A stretch of DNA of 64,000 nt from Brevundimonas sp. MF30-B. Lineage in GTDB: Bacteria > Pseudomonadota > Alphaproteobacteria > Caulobacterales > Caulobacteraceae. A model generated the notes under the pieces. The model saw only the letters and a list, made by a program, of their open reading frames with translations, had not been told where the DNA came from and searched no databases. Made by a program: the position numbers and the translations under genes. The stretch spans positions 468,001 through 532,000 of the forward strand of contig NZ_CP038440.1 of NCBI RefSeq assembly GCF_004683885.1. The letters run 5' to 3'. Numbering within the stretch: the first letter of the stretch is position 1; every line of letters begins with the position of its first letter. Below, piece after piece: positions 25,655-34,086 of the stretch.

Positions 25655-26578
25655 TCAGATCGCCGACACCGTGAAGGTCAGGACATCGGAATAGTCCCCG
25701 GCCCGGCGGCCCGCCGTCGAGCCGATGTTGATCGACAGGGGATAGTCGTCCAGGCGCGGGCGGCGCGACACCACTTCCAGCTGATCGCCCTGCGCCAGGT
25801 TCATGGCGCGGTCGCCGATCGCCAGACCATAGGGCACGAACCAGTCGCTGGCCCCTTGACGGAGCCGCCCGGCGTTTGCCGAGGTCACCGACACGCGATA
25901 GCCGCCGGTGCTGAGCACATACAGGCTGGTGTTCAGGGTCCGTCCACCCTGGGTCAGGTCGCCCAGGTCGATGGTGGCGAGACCGCCGCGCCGCGTGAAC
26001 TCGCCCTTCAGCCCCATCAGCGCGGTCGAGGCCACCTGCACGCCCAGCGTCACGGGCTTCTGCGTCTGGGGCGCTCCGTTGGGATGGTTCACGCCGATGA
26101 AGACGTTCTGTGAATACAGCCCCGCTCCCAGCAGCGACTGAGGATCGACGGCGAAGCTGAAGCGCAGGATTTCGCGCTCGCCGGGGCGCAGGTTGAATGA
26201 TCGGCCGCCGGGCCGCCGGGCGCTTTCGCCCGTGCGGGGCGTCACGTCGATCGAGCCGCGCTCGTCGACCAGCACATAGGGCAGGCGCTGCGGATCGCCG
26301 CTCAGGGCCAGGCCGAAGGGGTCGCCCGACGTATCCACGACCACCTCGCCCGTGCACGGGCCGGAGCCGCGGTTGACGACGGCCAGGTCGAACTGGCGCG
26401 CCGCCTCGCTGTCGGCGAAAGGATCAAATTGGACGATCCACTGGTCCGGGCCGGACTCGAACGCCAGCTGGCAGTTGGGCTGGCCCTGGCCTTGGCCTTG
26501 GGCGGCGGCCTGACCGGCAAGGGTCAGAACCCCTAGGGCGGCGGCGAGCGCGGGGACGAGCGTCTTGGCGCGAAACAT
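25655..26578 (-). CDS. Spore-coat-U-like fimbrial subunit, probable tip adhesin
   Basis: 307 residues from the ATG at 26578 (signal peptide MFRAKTLVPALAAALGVLTLAGQAAA); a GGAG site precedes it. Two beta domains: residues about 35-165 (CQLAFESG ... FNLRPGEREILRFSFAVDP) and a C-terminal domain (LGVQVASTALMGLKGEF ... YPLSINIGSTAGRRAGDYSDVLTFTVSAI), which resembles spore-coat-U/CsuE-type pilins. Two-domain subunits at the distal end of such operons are tip adhesins in the Acinetobacter Csu system. It lies 15 bases after the usher gene and is the last gene of the operon. Confidence 0.75.
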   Translation of the reverse strand: MFRAKTLVPALAAALGVLTLAGQAAAQGQGQGQPNCQLAFESGPDQWIVQFDPFADSEAARQFDLAVVNRGSGPCTGEVVVDTSGDPFGLALSGDPQRLPYVLVDERGSIDVTPRTGESARRPGGRSFNLRPGEREILRFSFAVDPQSLLGAGLYSQNVFIGVNHPNGAPQTQKPVTLGVQVASTALMGLKGEFTRRGGLATIDLGDLTQGGRTLNTSLYVLSTGGYRVSVTSANAGRLRQGASDWFVPYGLAIGDRAMNLAQGDQLEVVSRRPRLDDYPLSINIGSTAGRRAGDYSDVLTFTVSAI

Positions 26579-26592
26579 GAGCGACCTCCGGG

Positions 26593-29271
26593 TCATTCGG
26601 GAATATTCAGCGGGACGCGCAGGATCTGCAGGTCCAGCAGGCCGTCGTTGTCCGCCGGGACGGCGAACTCGAAGCTGGTCGCCGGGCTGGAGAACAGCTC
26701 GACGCGATAGCGTTTGCCGGGTTCCAGCTTCTGCACAGCGAAACGGCCCACCGAGTTGGTGAAGAACAGTTCAGGCTCGGCCGTCGGATCATCCAGCGCA
26801 ATCACTCGACCCGACACCAGGGCGACCGGCTTGTCCTGATTGCCAACCAGGCGGCCCAAGGCGCTGACGAACTTCGAGGACCCCACTTCGATGGCGTAGC
26901 CGCTGCGATAGGCGGGGCGCACGCGCACGATGCCTTCGCCGATGTCGTAGCCGAGCGGCGCGTCGATGGCGTCATAGCGCACCGACTGATTCACGTAGGA
27001 GGTCAGGGTGTTGTCCAGCGCCGGTCCGAAGGCGCCGCTTCGCGAGGTGAAGCGTCCGCCCTCCAGCGTCTCGCCGGCGATCACGCCGCCGTCCAGCGTC
27101 TCGTGCGGATAGACGATGGCGAAGCTGTCGAAGATGGTCCTGCCCATGGCGACCTTGCCGCCCGTGGTGGCGAAGGAGGTGCCGACACGCAGGCTGGTGA
27201 CCTGTTCCTGGGTGATGTTCGAGAAGCTCTCGCCAAAGGCCAGATGCGACAGGCTGGCGTCGAAACGGTTCGAGATGTAGTCGACCTGGCCCGACACCGT
27301 CTTGGCCCCGTCGTCATGCGTGGCCGCCAGCGAATAGCCGAAGCTGTCGACGCGGTTCTCTGGCGCCTGCTGGAAGCGGATGCTGCCGGAATCGCGGGCG
27401 CTGGAGTAGCGGGCCTCGGCGCGGCGGTCGTAGCGCGGCGTCCAGACCAGGGCGGCCGTGACGCCGAAGCCGTCGCCGCCCAACCCGCCGAACGGCGAGT
27501 TGCTGGGCAGACCCAGTTCCACGTATTCAGCGCCCACCTGGACACTCCATTGGCGTGCGTAACGGTAGCTGGAGGTGAGGTTCAGAGAGTAAGAATCTTC
27601 GCGAAAGGCGTCACGGCTCTGACGGTATGAACCGCTAAAAGCCATAGTCCAGTCTGGCGAGAACCGTCGTGAATATGCTGCAGACAGGGTCCAAGCCGTC
27701 TGATTTTGACCTAGAGAATTTCCCAGATCGGCAAAGTTCTCGGAGGTGTAGTCCGCTACCACGGTCCAGACGTCGGCGGTGCCGCCGTAGTCCAGGATGT
27801 AGTCGTAGCTGACGGTGAAGGCGTAGCCCTGGTCCACGAAACTGCTGTTCGAGACCGCGCCGTCCAGCCGAAGGCGCGAGCCCGCGTTCAGCAGGTACTG
27901 CGTCTGGCCGGTCAGGGTCTGCACATCGGCCGAGGCCTGCAGGCCCACGCCGATCGACGGGCGGTCCAGAAAGGCCTTGCGGTAATAGCCGGTAAAGGCG
28001 ACGTCGCCGCCGGAATAGTCGGGCGAGCCAAAGCCGCGGTTGCTGACCACGCCGACATAGGCGGCGTATTCATAGTCGCCGGGCTCCAGGTCGATGCTGT
28101 CCAGATAGGCGTTGTAGGCCACGCTCTCGCGGCGGCCGGACTGGCCCTCGATCTCCAGCTGGATGTCGTTGCTGCCGGTGGTCAGCGGCAGGTTGGAGAC
28201 GTCGTACTGGCCGGGATCCAGGCGGAACTCGCGCACGAAGACGCCGTTGCGCAGCACCCGAACGACCGAGTTCTCCTGCAGCACGATCTGGCGCGCGCCG
28301 GTCAGGACGTTGTTGCGGAAGGATTCGAACCGGCGCTTCTGGCGCGCCACGCCCAGGCCGCCCAGCTCGACGAAGCCCTGCCGGCCGCGCGTCTCGGCGC
28401 TGAGGTCGCCCAGCACCCAGCGGCGATACTCTTCGGGCTGGTCATAGACGAAGCGGGCGTAGCGGCGATCGACCTCATAGGTGTCGGCGAACCGATCGTC
28501 GCGACCTTGGACGTCGGCTTCGAACACCAGGCCGCCAAGGCGAACCGCGCCGTTCAGGAAGATGCTGGGCTTGTCGACGTCGCCGGTGGATTCGCGACGT
28601 TGCAGCGCCATGCTGGTGTTCAGATAGGCGCTGAACGATTCCGGGCCGCGTTCCGGCGCGTCGGGCGTGCCGCCGCGGAACAGGGATTCAGGCACGCGGC
28701 GTGTAGGATCGATGCGCAGCACCAGCACGGCCAGCTGTTCGGGATCGTAGTCCAGCGCGATGCCGGATCCGCCGATGGCTTCCGGCTCGAACGACGTCCG
28801 GCCCGCCAGGGTCACGTCCAGTTCGCCCTGCGCCTCGGGCGTCAGCAGCGGATTGATCAGGGCCTTGAAGCCGGCGGAATCGACGATGAAGCGGTCGTCG
28901 CGCGTCAGCAGAACCGGCAGTTCGCCCAGCACCCGGCGGTTGAACTGCAGCGGCACCGTCAGATTGATGTCGCGGTCATAGGGGTTGATGTTGGGCCGCG
29001 TCGGCTGGGCCTGGCTCTCGGCCGAGGCCTGGGCGGCGGGCGCGGCGTCCTGGGCTGGCGCCTGTTGAGGCGCGGGGGGTGCGGCGGGCGCGGCCTGGAC
29101 CTGCTCGACCGCGCGGGCCGCGGCCAGGCTGGCCAGATTGAGCGCAGCCGTCTGCGCCGCCTCCAGCGAGTCCAGCGTGGCCCGCGCGGCTTCGGCCGCC
29201 GCCGCATTGGTGGTCGACGAAATCGCCGCGATCAGGGCGATGGCCGAAACTGTCCCCCCCGAGACCTTCAT
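26593..29271 (-). CDS. Outer-membrane usher (PapC/FimD family, alternate class)
   Basis: 892 residues from the ATG at 29269-29271, which overlaps the chaperone stop (ATGA). After a signal peptide and an Ala/Pro/Gln-rich linker (residues about 30-95), the chain shows the usher N-terminal and barrel signatures (FRLDPGQYDVSNLPLTTGSN, PGDYEYAAYVGVVSNRGFG) and C-terminal carboxypeptidase-like plugs (FFTNSVGRFAVQKLEPGKRY). Ushers thread chaperone-bound pilins through the outer membrane. The Ala/Pro linker before the usher domain is unusual. Open frame upstream of 29271 belongs to the chaperone's antisense frame and is not coding. Confidence 0.93.
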   Translation of the reverse strand: MKVSGGTVSAIALIAAISSTTNAAAAEAARATLDSLEAAQTAALNLASLAAARAVEQVQAAPAAPPAPQQAPAQDAAPAAQASAESQAQPTRPNINPYDRDINLTVPLQFNRRVLGELPVLLTRDDRFIVDSAGFKALINPLLTPEAQGELDVTLAGRTSFEPEAIGGSGIALDYDPEQLAVLVLRIDPTRRVPESLFRGGTPDAPERGPESFSAYLNTSMALQRRESTGDVDKPSIFLNGAVRLGGLVFEADVQGRDDRFADTYEVDRRYARFVYDQPEEYRRWVLGDLSAETRGRQGFVELGGLGVARQKRRFESFRNNVLTGARQIVLQENSVVRVLRNGVFVREFRLDPGQYDVSNLPLTTGSNDIQLEIEGQSGRRESVAYNAYLDSIDLEPGDYEYAAYVGVVSNRGFGSPDYSGGDVAFTGYYRKAFLDRPSIGVGLQASADVQTLTGQTQYLLNAGSRLRLDGAVSNSSFVDQGYAFTVSYDYILDYGGTADVWTVVADYTSENFADLGNSLGQNQTAWTLSAAYSRRFSPDWTMAFSGSYRQSRDAFREDSYSLNLTSSYRYARQWSVQVGAEYVELGLPSNSPFGGLGGDGFGVTAALVWTPRYDRRAEARYSSARDSGSIRFQQAPENRVDSFGYSLAATHDDGAKTVSGQVDYISNRFDASLSHLAFGESFSNITQEQVTSLRVGTSFATTGGKVAMGRTIFDSFAIVYPHETLDGGVIAGETLEGGRFTSRSGAFGPALDNTLTSYVNQSVRYDAIDAPLGYDIGEGIVRVRPAYRSGYAIEVGSSKFVSALGRLVGNQDKPVALVSGRVIALDDPTAEPELFFTNSVGRFAVQKLEPGKRYRVELFSSPATSFEFAVPADNDGLLDLQILRVPLNIPE

Positions 29272-30110
29272 CGCGTGAACCGCACCGTCACGGGCTTGGA
29301 GGGATCGAGGGCGACGCCGCCGGTCGGGATCTTGAAGGTGCGGCGTGCGCCGCCGGGCGCCAGGTAGCCGACGCCGACCGTGGCCGCGACCGTCTGGCTG
29401 GAAAGGGCCTGAGAAAAGGGCTGGCCGGCCATGTCGGTGCCGGTCACGGTCCAGGTGGCGCCGCTCATCAGAGCATAGCGCTTGCCGCGGTTGACGACCG
29501 TAACCTCCAGACCCGGCTCTTCGGGCGGAGCGGCCAGGGGCGTGTCGCCGCTCAGGGACGGGTCGATCTCGGCGGCGGGCGGAGCGACCAGGGCCGGCTT
29601 GGCGGACTCGACCTGAACGTCGGCCTCGGCACCCGGAGGCGCGACCACGATCAGGGCCTTCATCGTATAGAGGACAGACACCTGCAGCGATCCGCCGCCT
29701 TCGCCGTCGGGCGTGGTGGCGACCGGCAGCTGGCGGACCCACAGGTAATAGGCGCGCGAGGTATCGATGGCGGTGTCGCCGACCCACTGGACGCGCACGA
29801 CCTGGCGGCCGTTGGCGGGCACCAGGCCCTGGGGCGGGAAGATCAGGAAGCTGTCGTCGGCGGGCGTTTCGGTCAGCCCGCCGTTCTCGTCCATCGTGAT
29901 CTCGGTGATCATGGTTTCGAACGGCATGGCAGACGAGCCGATGTTGCCGACCTCGATCCGAGCGGCCGATCCGGCGCCGCTGGTGGTCAGCTCGGACACC
30001 ATGGGGGAGACACGCATGGCCTCGGCCGAACTGACGGCCAGGAAACCCCCGACCACCACGGCCGTCACCGCACCCAGGCGGCGCGCGCTTTGAACCAATC
30101 CGCGAAACAT
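29268..30110 (-). CDS. Periplasmic PapD-like pilus chaperone
   Basis: 280 residues from the ATG at 30108-30110, with GGGGAG 7 bases upstream. Signal peptide ends at AVSSAEA; mature start MRVSPMVSELTTSG is typical of alternate-class chaperones. Conserved features: pilin-capping strand VGDTAIDTSRAYYLWVRQLPV and a second Ig domain at about 175-280 ending FTR. The loop between domains carries an extra Pro/Glu-rich stretch (PPAAEIDPSLSGDTPLAA). It escorts subunits to the usher encoded next. Confidence 0.93.
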   Translation of the reverse strand: MFRGLVQSARRLGAVTAVVVGGFLAVSSAEAMRVSPMVSELTTSGAGSAARIEVGNIGSSAMPFETMITEITMDENGGLTETPADDSFLIFPPQGLVPANGRQVVRVQWVGDTAIDTSRAYYLWVRQLPVATTPDGEGGGSLQVSVLYTMKALIVVAPPGAEADVQVESAKPALVAPPAAEIDPSLSGDTPLAAPPEEPGLEVTVVNRGKRYALMSGATWTVTGTDMAGQPFSQALSSQTVAATVGVGYLAPGGARRTFKIPTGGVALDPSKPVTVRFTR

Positions 30111-30214
30111 CTCGATACTCCCCGACGGCCCCCCGGCCAGCTGGCCAAAGAAGCCCACAAACTGTGGTTATGCAACCAAGCAATTCTCGTGCCGAACGCG
30201 TTGCCTGCGCCCAT

Positions 30215-30245
30215 AAAAAACGAGGGGGCGCATCGCGCCCCCTCG
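30215..30245 (-). terminator. Strong intrinsic terminator between pilin and chaperone genes
   Basis: Perfect 11-bp stem cgagggggcgc/gcgccccctcg (30221-30231 with 30235-30245) and, on the minus strand, six T (30215-30220). It lies right after the pilin stop, so most pilin transcripts should end here and the chaperone-usher genes would be expressed at lower level by read-through, which fits the subunit ratio of a fimbria. Confidence 0.88.
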
Positions 30246-30266
30246 CCCTTCGCAAGGATGCGCGCC

Positions 30267-31103
30267 TCAGTTGGCGGCGATCGTCACGGTGAAGCTGCCG
30301 TCATACGAGCCGGCGAGCAGCGCGTTCGGCGCTTGCGGGATGACAACGCGCAGGCTCATGTCCGACTTCCAAGCTCCGTGAGAAGCAGAACCGGCATCGG
30401 CGTTCAAGCCAACGTTCAGCGTTTGCGTCTGACCGATACCCATGCCCGTGCCATTGGCGGCAGTGTATTGGGCAGCGATCTCGTAAGGCAGGTTAGCCTG
30501 GAACACGCTGGTGTCGTAGTTGGAGCCGGTGCTGTTGACCAGACCACGAACATCATCCTTTTGAATGGTGATCGTATTGGCGGTGTTGCAGCCGGCCAGG
30601 TTGGTGTCGAAGGTCATCGCGGCGGGAGCAACCATGGTGAATGCCGCCGCAGCACCAGTGTTGTCAGAAGCGTAGACGCCGATCTGGCCAAAATCGAAAT
30701 TGAGGCTGTTGCTGGTGCCGGTGTAGAAGGCGCAGTCAGGCGTCACGGTGCCGCTCAGCGAGAACGTTGCTTCCAAGCTATCGTCGGCGGTGCCGACGTT
30801 GCCGACCGACAGCGCAACCCCGTGCCACGCGGCGTTATTGGCGTCCGGATTGTTTGCGGTGGCCAGATTAGAAGCGTTGCTGATGGCTCCGAAGCCGAGA
30901 ACGCCGCCATACGGGATGTTCACAGTCGGATTGATCAGGGTAGGCGCTGTGATGGAAACGTTGCCAAGCGCCCCAAAGCCGAGGGTGATGTTGTTCACGC
31001 GCGCCTGTTGGCCTTGCTGAACAGTCCGAAGAGATTGAGCCGAGACGGCGGTGGCCGACAGGGCGACGACGGCGACGCCGGCGAGAAGCGAAGCGATTTT
31101 CAT
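30267..31103 (-). CDS. Major fimbrial subunit (secreted pilin)
   Basis: 278 residues with signal peptide MKIASLLAGVAVVALSATAVSA. The mature protein is rich in Asn, Gly, Ser, Thr and Ala and nearly free of Lys, a typical secreted beta-protein composition, with Cys at two places (DCAFYTG and GCNTANT). It ends in alternating hydrophobic residues (GSFTVTIAAN), the donor-strand-accepting C-terminal strand pattern. First gene before the terminator and with its own CtrA-type promoter, it is the best candidate for the shaft pilin. Composition is lower in GC than most of the window. Confidence 0.78.
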   Translation of the reverse strand: MKIASLLAGVAVVALSATAVSAQSLRTVQQGQQARVNNITLGFGALGNVSITAPTLINPTVNIPYGGVLGFGAISNASNLATANNPDANNAAWHGVALSVGNVGTADDSLEATFSLSGTVTPDCAFYTGTSNSLNFDFGQIGVYASDNTGAAAAFTMVAPAAMTFDTNLAGCNTANTITIQKDDVRGLVNSTGSNYDTSVFQANLPYEIAAQYTAANGTGMGIGQTQTLNVGLNADAGSASHGAWKSDMSLRVVIPQAPNALLAGSYDGSFTVTIAAN

Positions 31104-31164
31104 TGGAAGTCTCCAAGCGAGGTTTGACGAAAAATCGTGCCGACCGAGATGGAGAAGTCCCCCC

Positions 31165-31194
31165 GATCTAACGCTGGTTTTAACGATCCATTAA
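31165..31194 (-). promoter_or_regulatory. CtrA box and sigma-73-type -10 of the pilin promoter
   Basis: TTAA-N7-TTAA at 31180-31194 matches the CtrA consensus exactly. On the minus strand GTTAGATC (31172-31165) follows 7 bases later and matches 7 of 8 positions of the Caulobacter housekeeping -10 GCTANAWC, so CtrA would sit at the -35 region as an activator. Leader length to the pilin ATG is about 55 bases, with GGAG near the start codon. Confidence 0.72.
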
Positions 31195-31273
31195 GAACCG
31201 GGTCAACAGTAAAAAACGACGATTTTGCGTTTTCTACCGTCAGGTGAATAATAACTATTGAACACAAATACCC

Positions 31274-31311
31274 AAAAAGCCCAACGATTCTGTCATTGCT
31301 GAGCTTTGGGC
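31274..31311 (-). terminator. Weak terminator candidate after the minor pilin gene
   Basis: On the minus strand gcccaa (31311-31306) pairs with ttgggc (31284-31279) across a 21-base loop, followed by five T (31278-31274). The stem is short, so efficiency is uncertain. Confidence 0.35.
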
Positions 31312-31348
31312 CAGTATTAATGATGTAGAGTTTGAGTTTAGTCGCCGC

Positions 31349-31927
31349 CTACATGCGCGGCGTGACCGTCAGGGTCACCGTCTCGGTGTAGCGGCCGGCC
31401 AGAAGTCCCGCGCCCTCGGGTCGTCGGGTCTGGAATTCGATCATGCCGCCGCCGGCGCTGATGCCGTCGCCGCTGCTCAGCGTGCGGCGGGCCAGAAGCT
31501 CGCGCGAGGTGAAGCGCTCCTCGACCGTCGCCGGCGCCGGGCGCACCGTCGGCACCACCAGACGCAGGTCGTATTCCAGCAGGCCCGCGAACGGCCCCTC
31601 GCCGCCCGGCTTGGTCACATGGGCCAGGCCGCCGCGCGCCGAGCGCACGTCGATGTCGAAGGGCACGTTGCAGTCCAGACCGAACGCCGCCTGGGCGCCT
31701 TCGCCCCCGCGCAGCTCGCCCAGATCGATGTCGCCGCCGCCCGACAGCATGCAGCGCGAGGCGATCCGGCCGGTCACGCCCACATCGAGGCTGCGACCCA
31801 GGGCGACGCTCTTGTCGGGCCCATGCGCAAAGGCCGGAGCGGCGCATGCTGAAGCGGTCAGGCCCGCAGCCAGCGCGACAGCGCGCAAGCGGTTCACCCG
31901 CGAAAAGTGCTTTTTCCCCACGCCCAT
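31349..31927 (-). CDS. Spore-coat-U-like minor fimbrial subunit
   Basis: About 192 residues from the ATG at 31927 (MGVGKKHFSRVNRLRAVALAAG; signal peptide ends APAFA). The mature chain (VGVTGRIASRCMLSGGGDIDLGEL ... AAFGLDCNVPFDIDVRSARGGLAHV ... LAGRYTETVTLTVTPRM) matches the spore-coat-U pilin pattern: Cys in strand 1, FxLDCNxPF-like second Cys, and a GxYxDxxTxTxTP end. Earlier starts at 32023 and 32008 exist but lack a signal. Upstream is a full CtrA box. It is separated from the pilin gene by the AT-rich control region. Confidence 0.78.
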   Translation of the reverse strand: MGVGKKHFSRVNRLRAVALAAGLTASACAAPAFAHGPDKSVALGRSLDVGVTGRIASRCMLSGGGDIDLGELRGGEGAQAAFGLDCNVPFDIDVRSARGGLAHVTKPGGEGPFAGLLEYDLRLVVPTVRPAPATVEERFTSRELLARRTLSSGDGISAGGGMIEFQTRRPEGAGLLAGRYTETVTLTVTPRM

Positions 31928-32050
31928 CGTCTTGGTCCCCACGCCGCCGAAGCGGCCGCCCGCCGATGTGGCGAGCCCTCCCCTCGTGAGTTCCAAGAAC
32001 CGTGCCATCTCATTGTGACACACCCTTCAGGGCGCACCGGATGGTCGTGG

Positions 32051-32065
32051 TTAAGGAACCCTTAA
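32051..32065. promoter_or_regulatory. Second full CtrA box, upstream of the minor pilin and kynA
   Basis: TTAAGGAACCCTTAA: TTAA-N7-TTAA with GTTAAGG/CCTTAAC as a perfect inverted repeat. It lies 124 bases from the minor pilin ATG and 140 from the kynA ATG. No convincing -10 follows in either direction, so the controlled gene, and whether CtrA activates or represses, are open. Confidence 0.6.
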
Positions 32066-32204
32066 CGGCGGTCGTCATACTCCTGCCCCGCGGCCGACGC
32101 AACCTCGTTCTGTGATCGCCACAATCTCAACCCACGGAAGAATATGGTTAAGCTGTCGGCCGGGCGCGTCTGGCCGGGGCCTGCGGGACGGGTCATAAGG
32201 GGCC

Positions 32205-33038
32205 ATGACCGACACCCGCACGACCGCTATCGAGACCGCCGCCCATGAGCCTGGCGGCATGACCTACGCCGGCTATCTGGCGCTGGATCAGCTGCTGGCG
32301 GCCCAGCATCCGTGTTCGGATCAGCATGACGAAATGCTGTTCGTCATCATCCACCAGACCAAGGAGCTGTGGCTCAAGCAGATCCTGCACGAGGTCGCCC
32401 TGGCCCAGGCCCTGGTGCGGGCGGGCGATCTGGTGCCAGCCTACAAGTCGCTGGCGCGGGTCAGCCGCATCCAGGCGGTCATGACCCAGAGCTGGGACAT
32501 CCTGGCCACCATGACACCGGCCGACTATCTGCGCTTTCGCGGCGAGCTGGGGGCCTCCTCGGGCTTTCAGAGCGATCAGTTCCGCCGGCTGGAGGCCATG
32601 CTGGGGCTGAAGGATGAGCGCTTCCTGCGCTTCCACGTCGAACGGCCCGAAGCCCATGCGGCGCTGAAGGCCGCCATCGCCGCGCCCAGCCTGTACGACG
32701 ACGCCCTGCACCAGCTGGCGCGCGCGGGCCTTGCGGTGCCGGCGACTGTGCTGAATCGGGACGTCTCGCAGCCCTATCAGGCCGACCCCGGCGTCGAGGG
32801 GGCCTGGCTTGAGGTCTATCGCGACACCGAGCGCTGGTGGCCGCTGTATCAGCTGGCCGAAAAGCTGGTCGATCTGGACGACGCCCTGCTGACCTGGCGG
32901 CACAAGCACGTCGTGACGGTCGAGCGGATCATCGGCCGCCGGCGCGGCACCGGCGGCACCGACGGGGTCGGCTATCTGGTCGAGACGCTAAACCGGCGCT
33001 GCTTTCCCGAGCTGTGGTCGCTGCGCACGGCGCTGTAG
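32205..33038 (+). CDS. kynA: Tryptophan 2,3-dioxygenase
   Basis: Haem enzyme that opens tryptophan to N-formylkynurenine, first step of the kynurenine route. 277 residues. Signatures: DEMLFVIIHQTKELWLKQ near the N terminus with the active-site His, and RHKHVVTVERIIGRRRGTGG with the proximal His and TGGTDGVGYL. ATG at 32205 with GGGG-containing leader. kynB is not in the window; a kynureninase-like enzyme is encoded 1.8 kb away on the other strand. Confidence 0.95.
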   Translation: MTDTRTTAIETAAHEPGGMTYAGYLALDQLLAAQHPCSDQHDEMLFVIIHQTKELWLKQILHEVALAQALVRAGDLVPAYKSLARVSRIQAVMTQSWDILATMTPADYLRFRGELGASSGFQSDQFRRLEAMLGLKDERFLRFHVERPEAHAALKAAIAAPSLYDDALHQLARAGLAVPATVLNRDVSQPYQADPGVEGAWLEVYRDTERWWPLYQLAEKLVDLDDALLTWRHKHVVTVERIIGRRRGTGGTDGVGYLVETLNRRCFPELWSLRTAL

Positions 33039-33098
33039 GCCCGAAACCAAAGCTCGGCGAAAGGGTTATGGGCTCCGACCCCACTCAAGGAGCCGGTC

Positions 33099-33584
33099 AT
33101 GAGCAACCCCAACGACCCCGACATCAAGGTTCTGAACGGCCTGATCGAAACGACGCTGGACAGCGTCGACGGCTATCGCGAAGCCGCCAAGGAAACCGAC
33201 AACTCCGCCTATCGCGCCCTGTTCGAACGCCGCGCCGAGGAGCGCGCGGGCGTCGCCTCAGACCTGCAGGCCTGCGTCCGCAGCCTGGGCGGCGACCCCG
33301 AGGACGACGGCTCGATCCTGGCCAAGGCGCATCGCGCGTTTCTGGACATCAAACACGCCCTGCTGCGCAACGAGCAGTCGGTCGTGGACTCCGTCGAAGC
33401 CGGCGAAGACCATATCAAGGCCAAGTACGAACGCGCGCTGGAAGACACCAAGCTGTCGGCCACCACGCGCGAGACGGTGCGCCGCGCCTATGCCGTGGTG
33501 AAGACCGGCCACGACCAGATGCGCGACCTCAAGCACAGCCTGGAAAGCCGCAGCGACGCCGACAGCCCGGTCTATCCGACCTGA
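33099..33584 (+). CDS. PA2169-type four-helix-bundle protein (DUF2383)
   Basis: 161 residues, all helical, ferritin-like: NGLIETTLDSVDGYREAAKE, YRALFERRAEERAGVASDL and NEQSVVDSVEAGEDHIKAKYE match DUF2383, with Glu/His positions that could bind metal. Members are often stress-induced but have no settled function. An AAGGAG site precedes the ATG. Closed by a strong terminator. Confidence 0.85.
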   Translation: MSNPNDPDIKVLNGLIETTLDSVDGYREAAKETDNSAYRALFERRAEERAGVASDLQACVRSLGGDPEDDGSILAKAHRAFLDIKHALLRNEQSVVDSVEAGEDHIKAKYERALEDTKLSATTRETVRRAYAVVKTGHDQMRDLKHSLESRSDADSPVYPT

Positions 33585-33606
33585 CCGCGCTTCAACCCTG
33601 AACGAC

Positions 33607-33640
33607 AAAGGCCCCGGTCCTGCGACCGGGGCCTTTTTTG
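33607..33640. terminator. Bidirectional terminator between the DUF2383 gene and rplS
   Basis: 13-bp stem aaaggccccggtc/gaccggggccttt (33607-33619 with 33624-33636), 4-base loop, TTT after it and AAA before it; serves both converging transcripts. Confidence 0.88.
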
Positions 33641-33662
33641 ATCTGGGCGTGCGCCGAGCCGA

Positions 33663-34085
33663 TCAGGACTCGGTGTCGGCCGCCTCGGCCTTGCCGGTTT
33701 CCGGCACCGCGACCTTGGGGGTGCGCACGGTCTGGCGCTCGGCGATCCGGGCCGACTTGCCGCGACGATCGCGCAGGTAATAGAGCTTGGCGCGCCGCAC
33801 GACGCCGCGACGCTTGACCTCGATGGACTCGACGTTCGGCGACAGGATGGGGAAGCGACGCTCCACGCCCTCGCCGAAGGAAATCTTGCGGACCGTGAAG
33901 GTCTCGTTCACGCCGCCGCCGTCACGGGCGATGCAGACGCCTTCGAACGCCTGGATGCGTTCGCGCTCGCCTTCCTTGATGCGCACGTTGACGCGCAGGG
34001 TGTCGCCGGGCTGGAAGTCGGGAATCTTGCGGTCACCCAGGACGCGGGCTTTTTCTTCGGCAGCGAGCTGCTGGACGATGTTCAT
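33663..34085 (-). CDS. rplS: 50S ribosomal protein L19
   Basis: 140 residues; the core ([35 protein letters not shown]) and [15 protein letters not shown] are standard bL19. A C-terminal extension of about 20 acidic residues is added. Its ATG lies 1 base after the trmD stop (TGACATG), so translation is coupled. It normally follows rpsP-rimM-trmD in one operon. Confidence 0.97.
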   Translation of the reverse strand: MNIVQQLAAEEKARVLGDRKIPDFQPGDTLRVNVRIKEGERERIQAFEGVCIARDGGGVNETFTVRKISFGEGVERRFPILSPNVESIEVKRRGVVRRAKLYYLRDRRGKSARIAERQTVRTPKVAVPETGKAEAADTES

Positions 34086-34086
34086 G

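Larger units (their letters stand above)
31104..31348. other. AT-rich 245-bp control region of the pilin gene
   Basis: Holds the CtrA box and -10 listed above and, further left-to-right, a stretch of about 130 bases (31200-31330) that is clearly poorer in GC than the surroundings and contains several A/T runs. No gene fits. It may be a binding region for a nucleoid protein or simply foreign or relaxed sequence. Confidence 0.45.
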
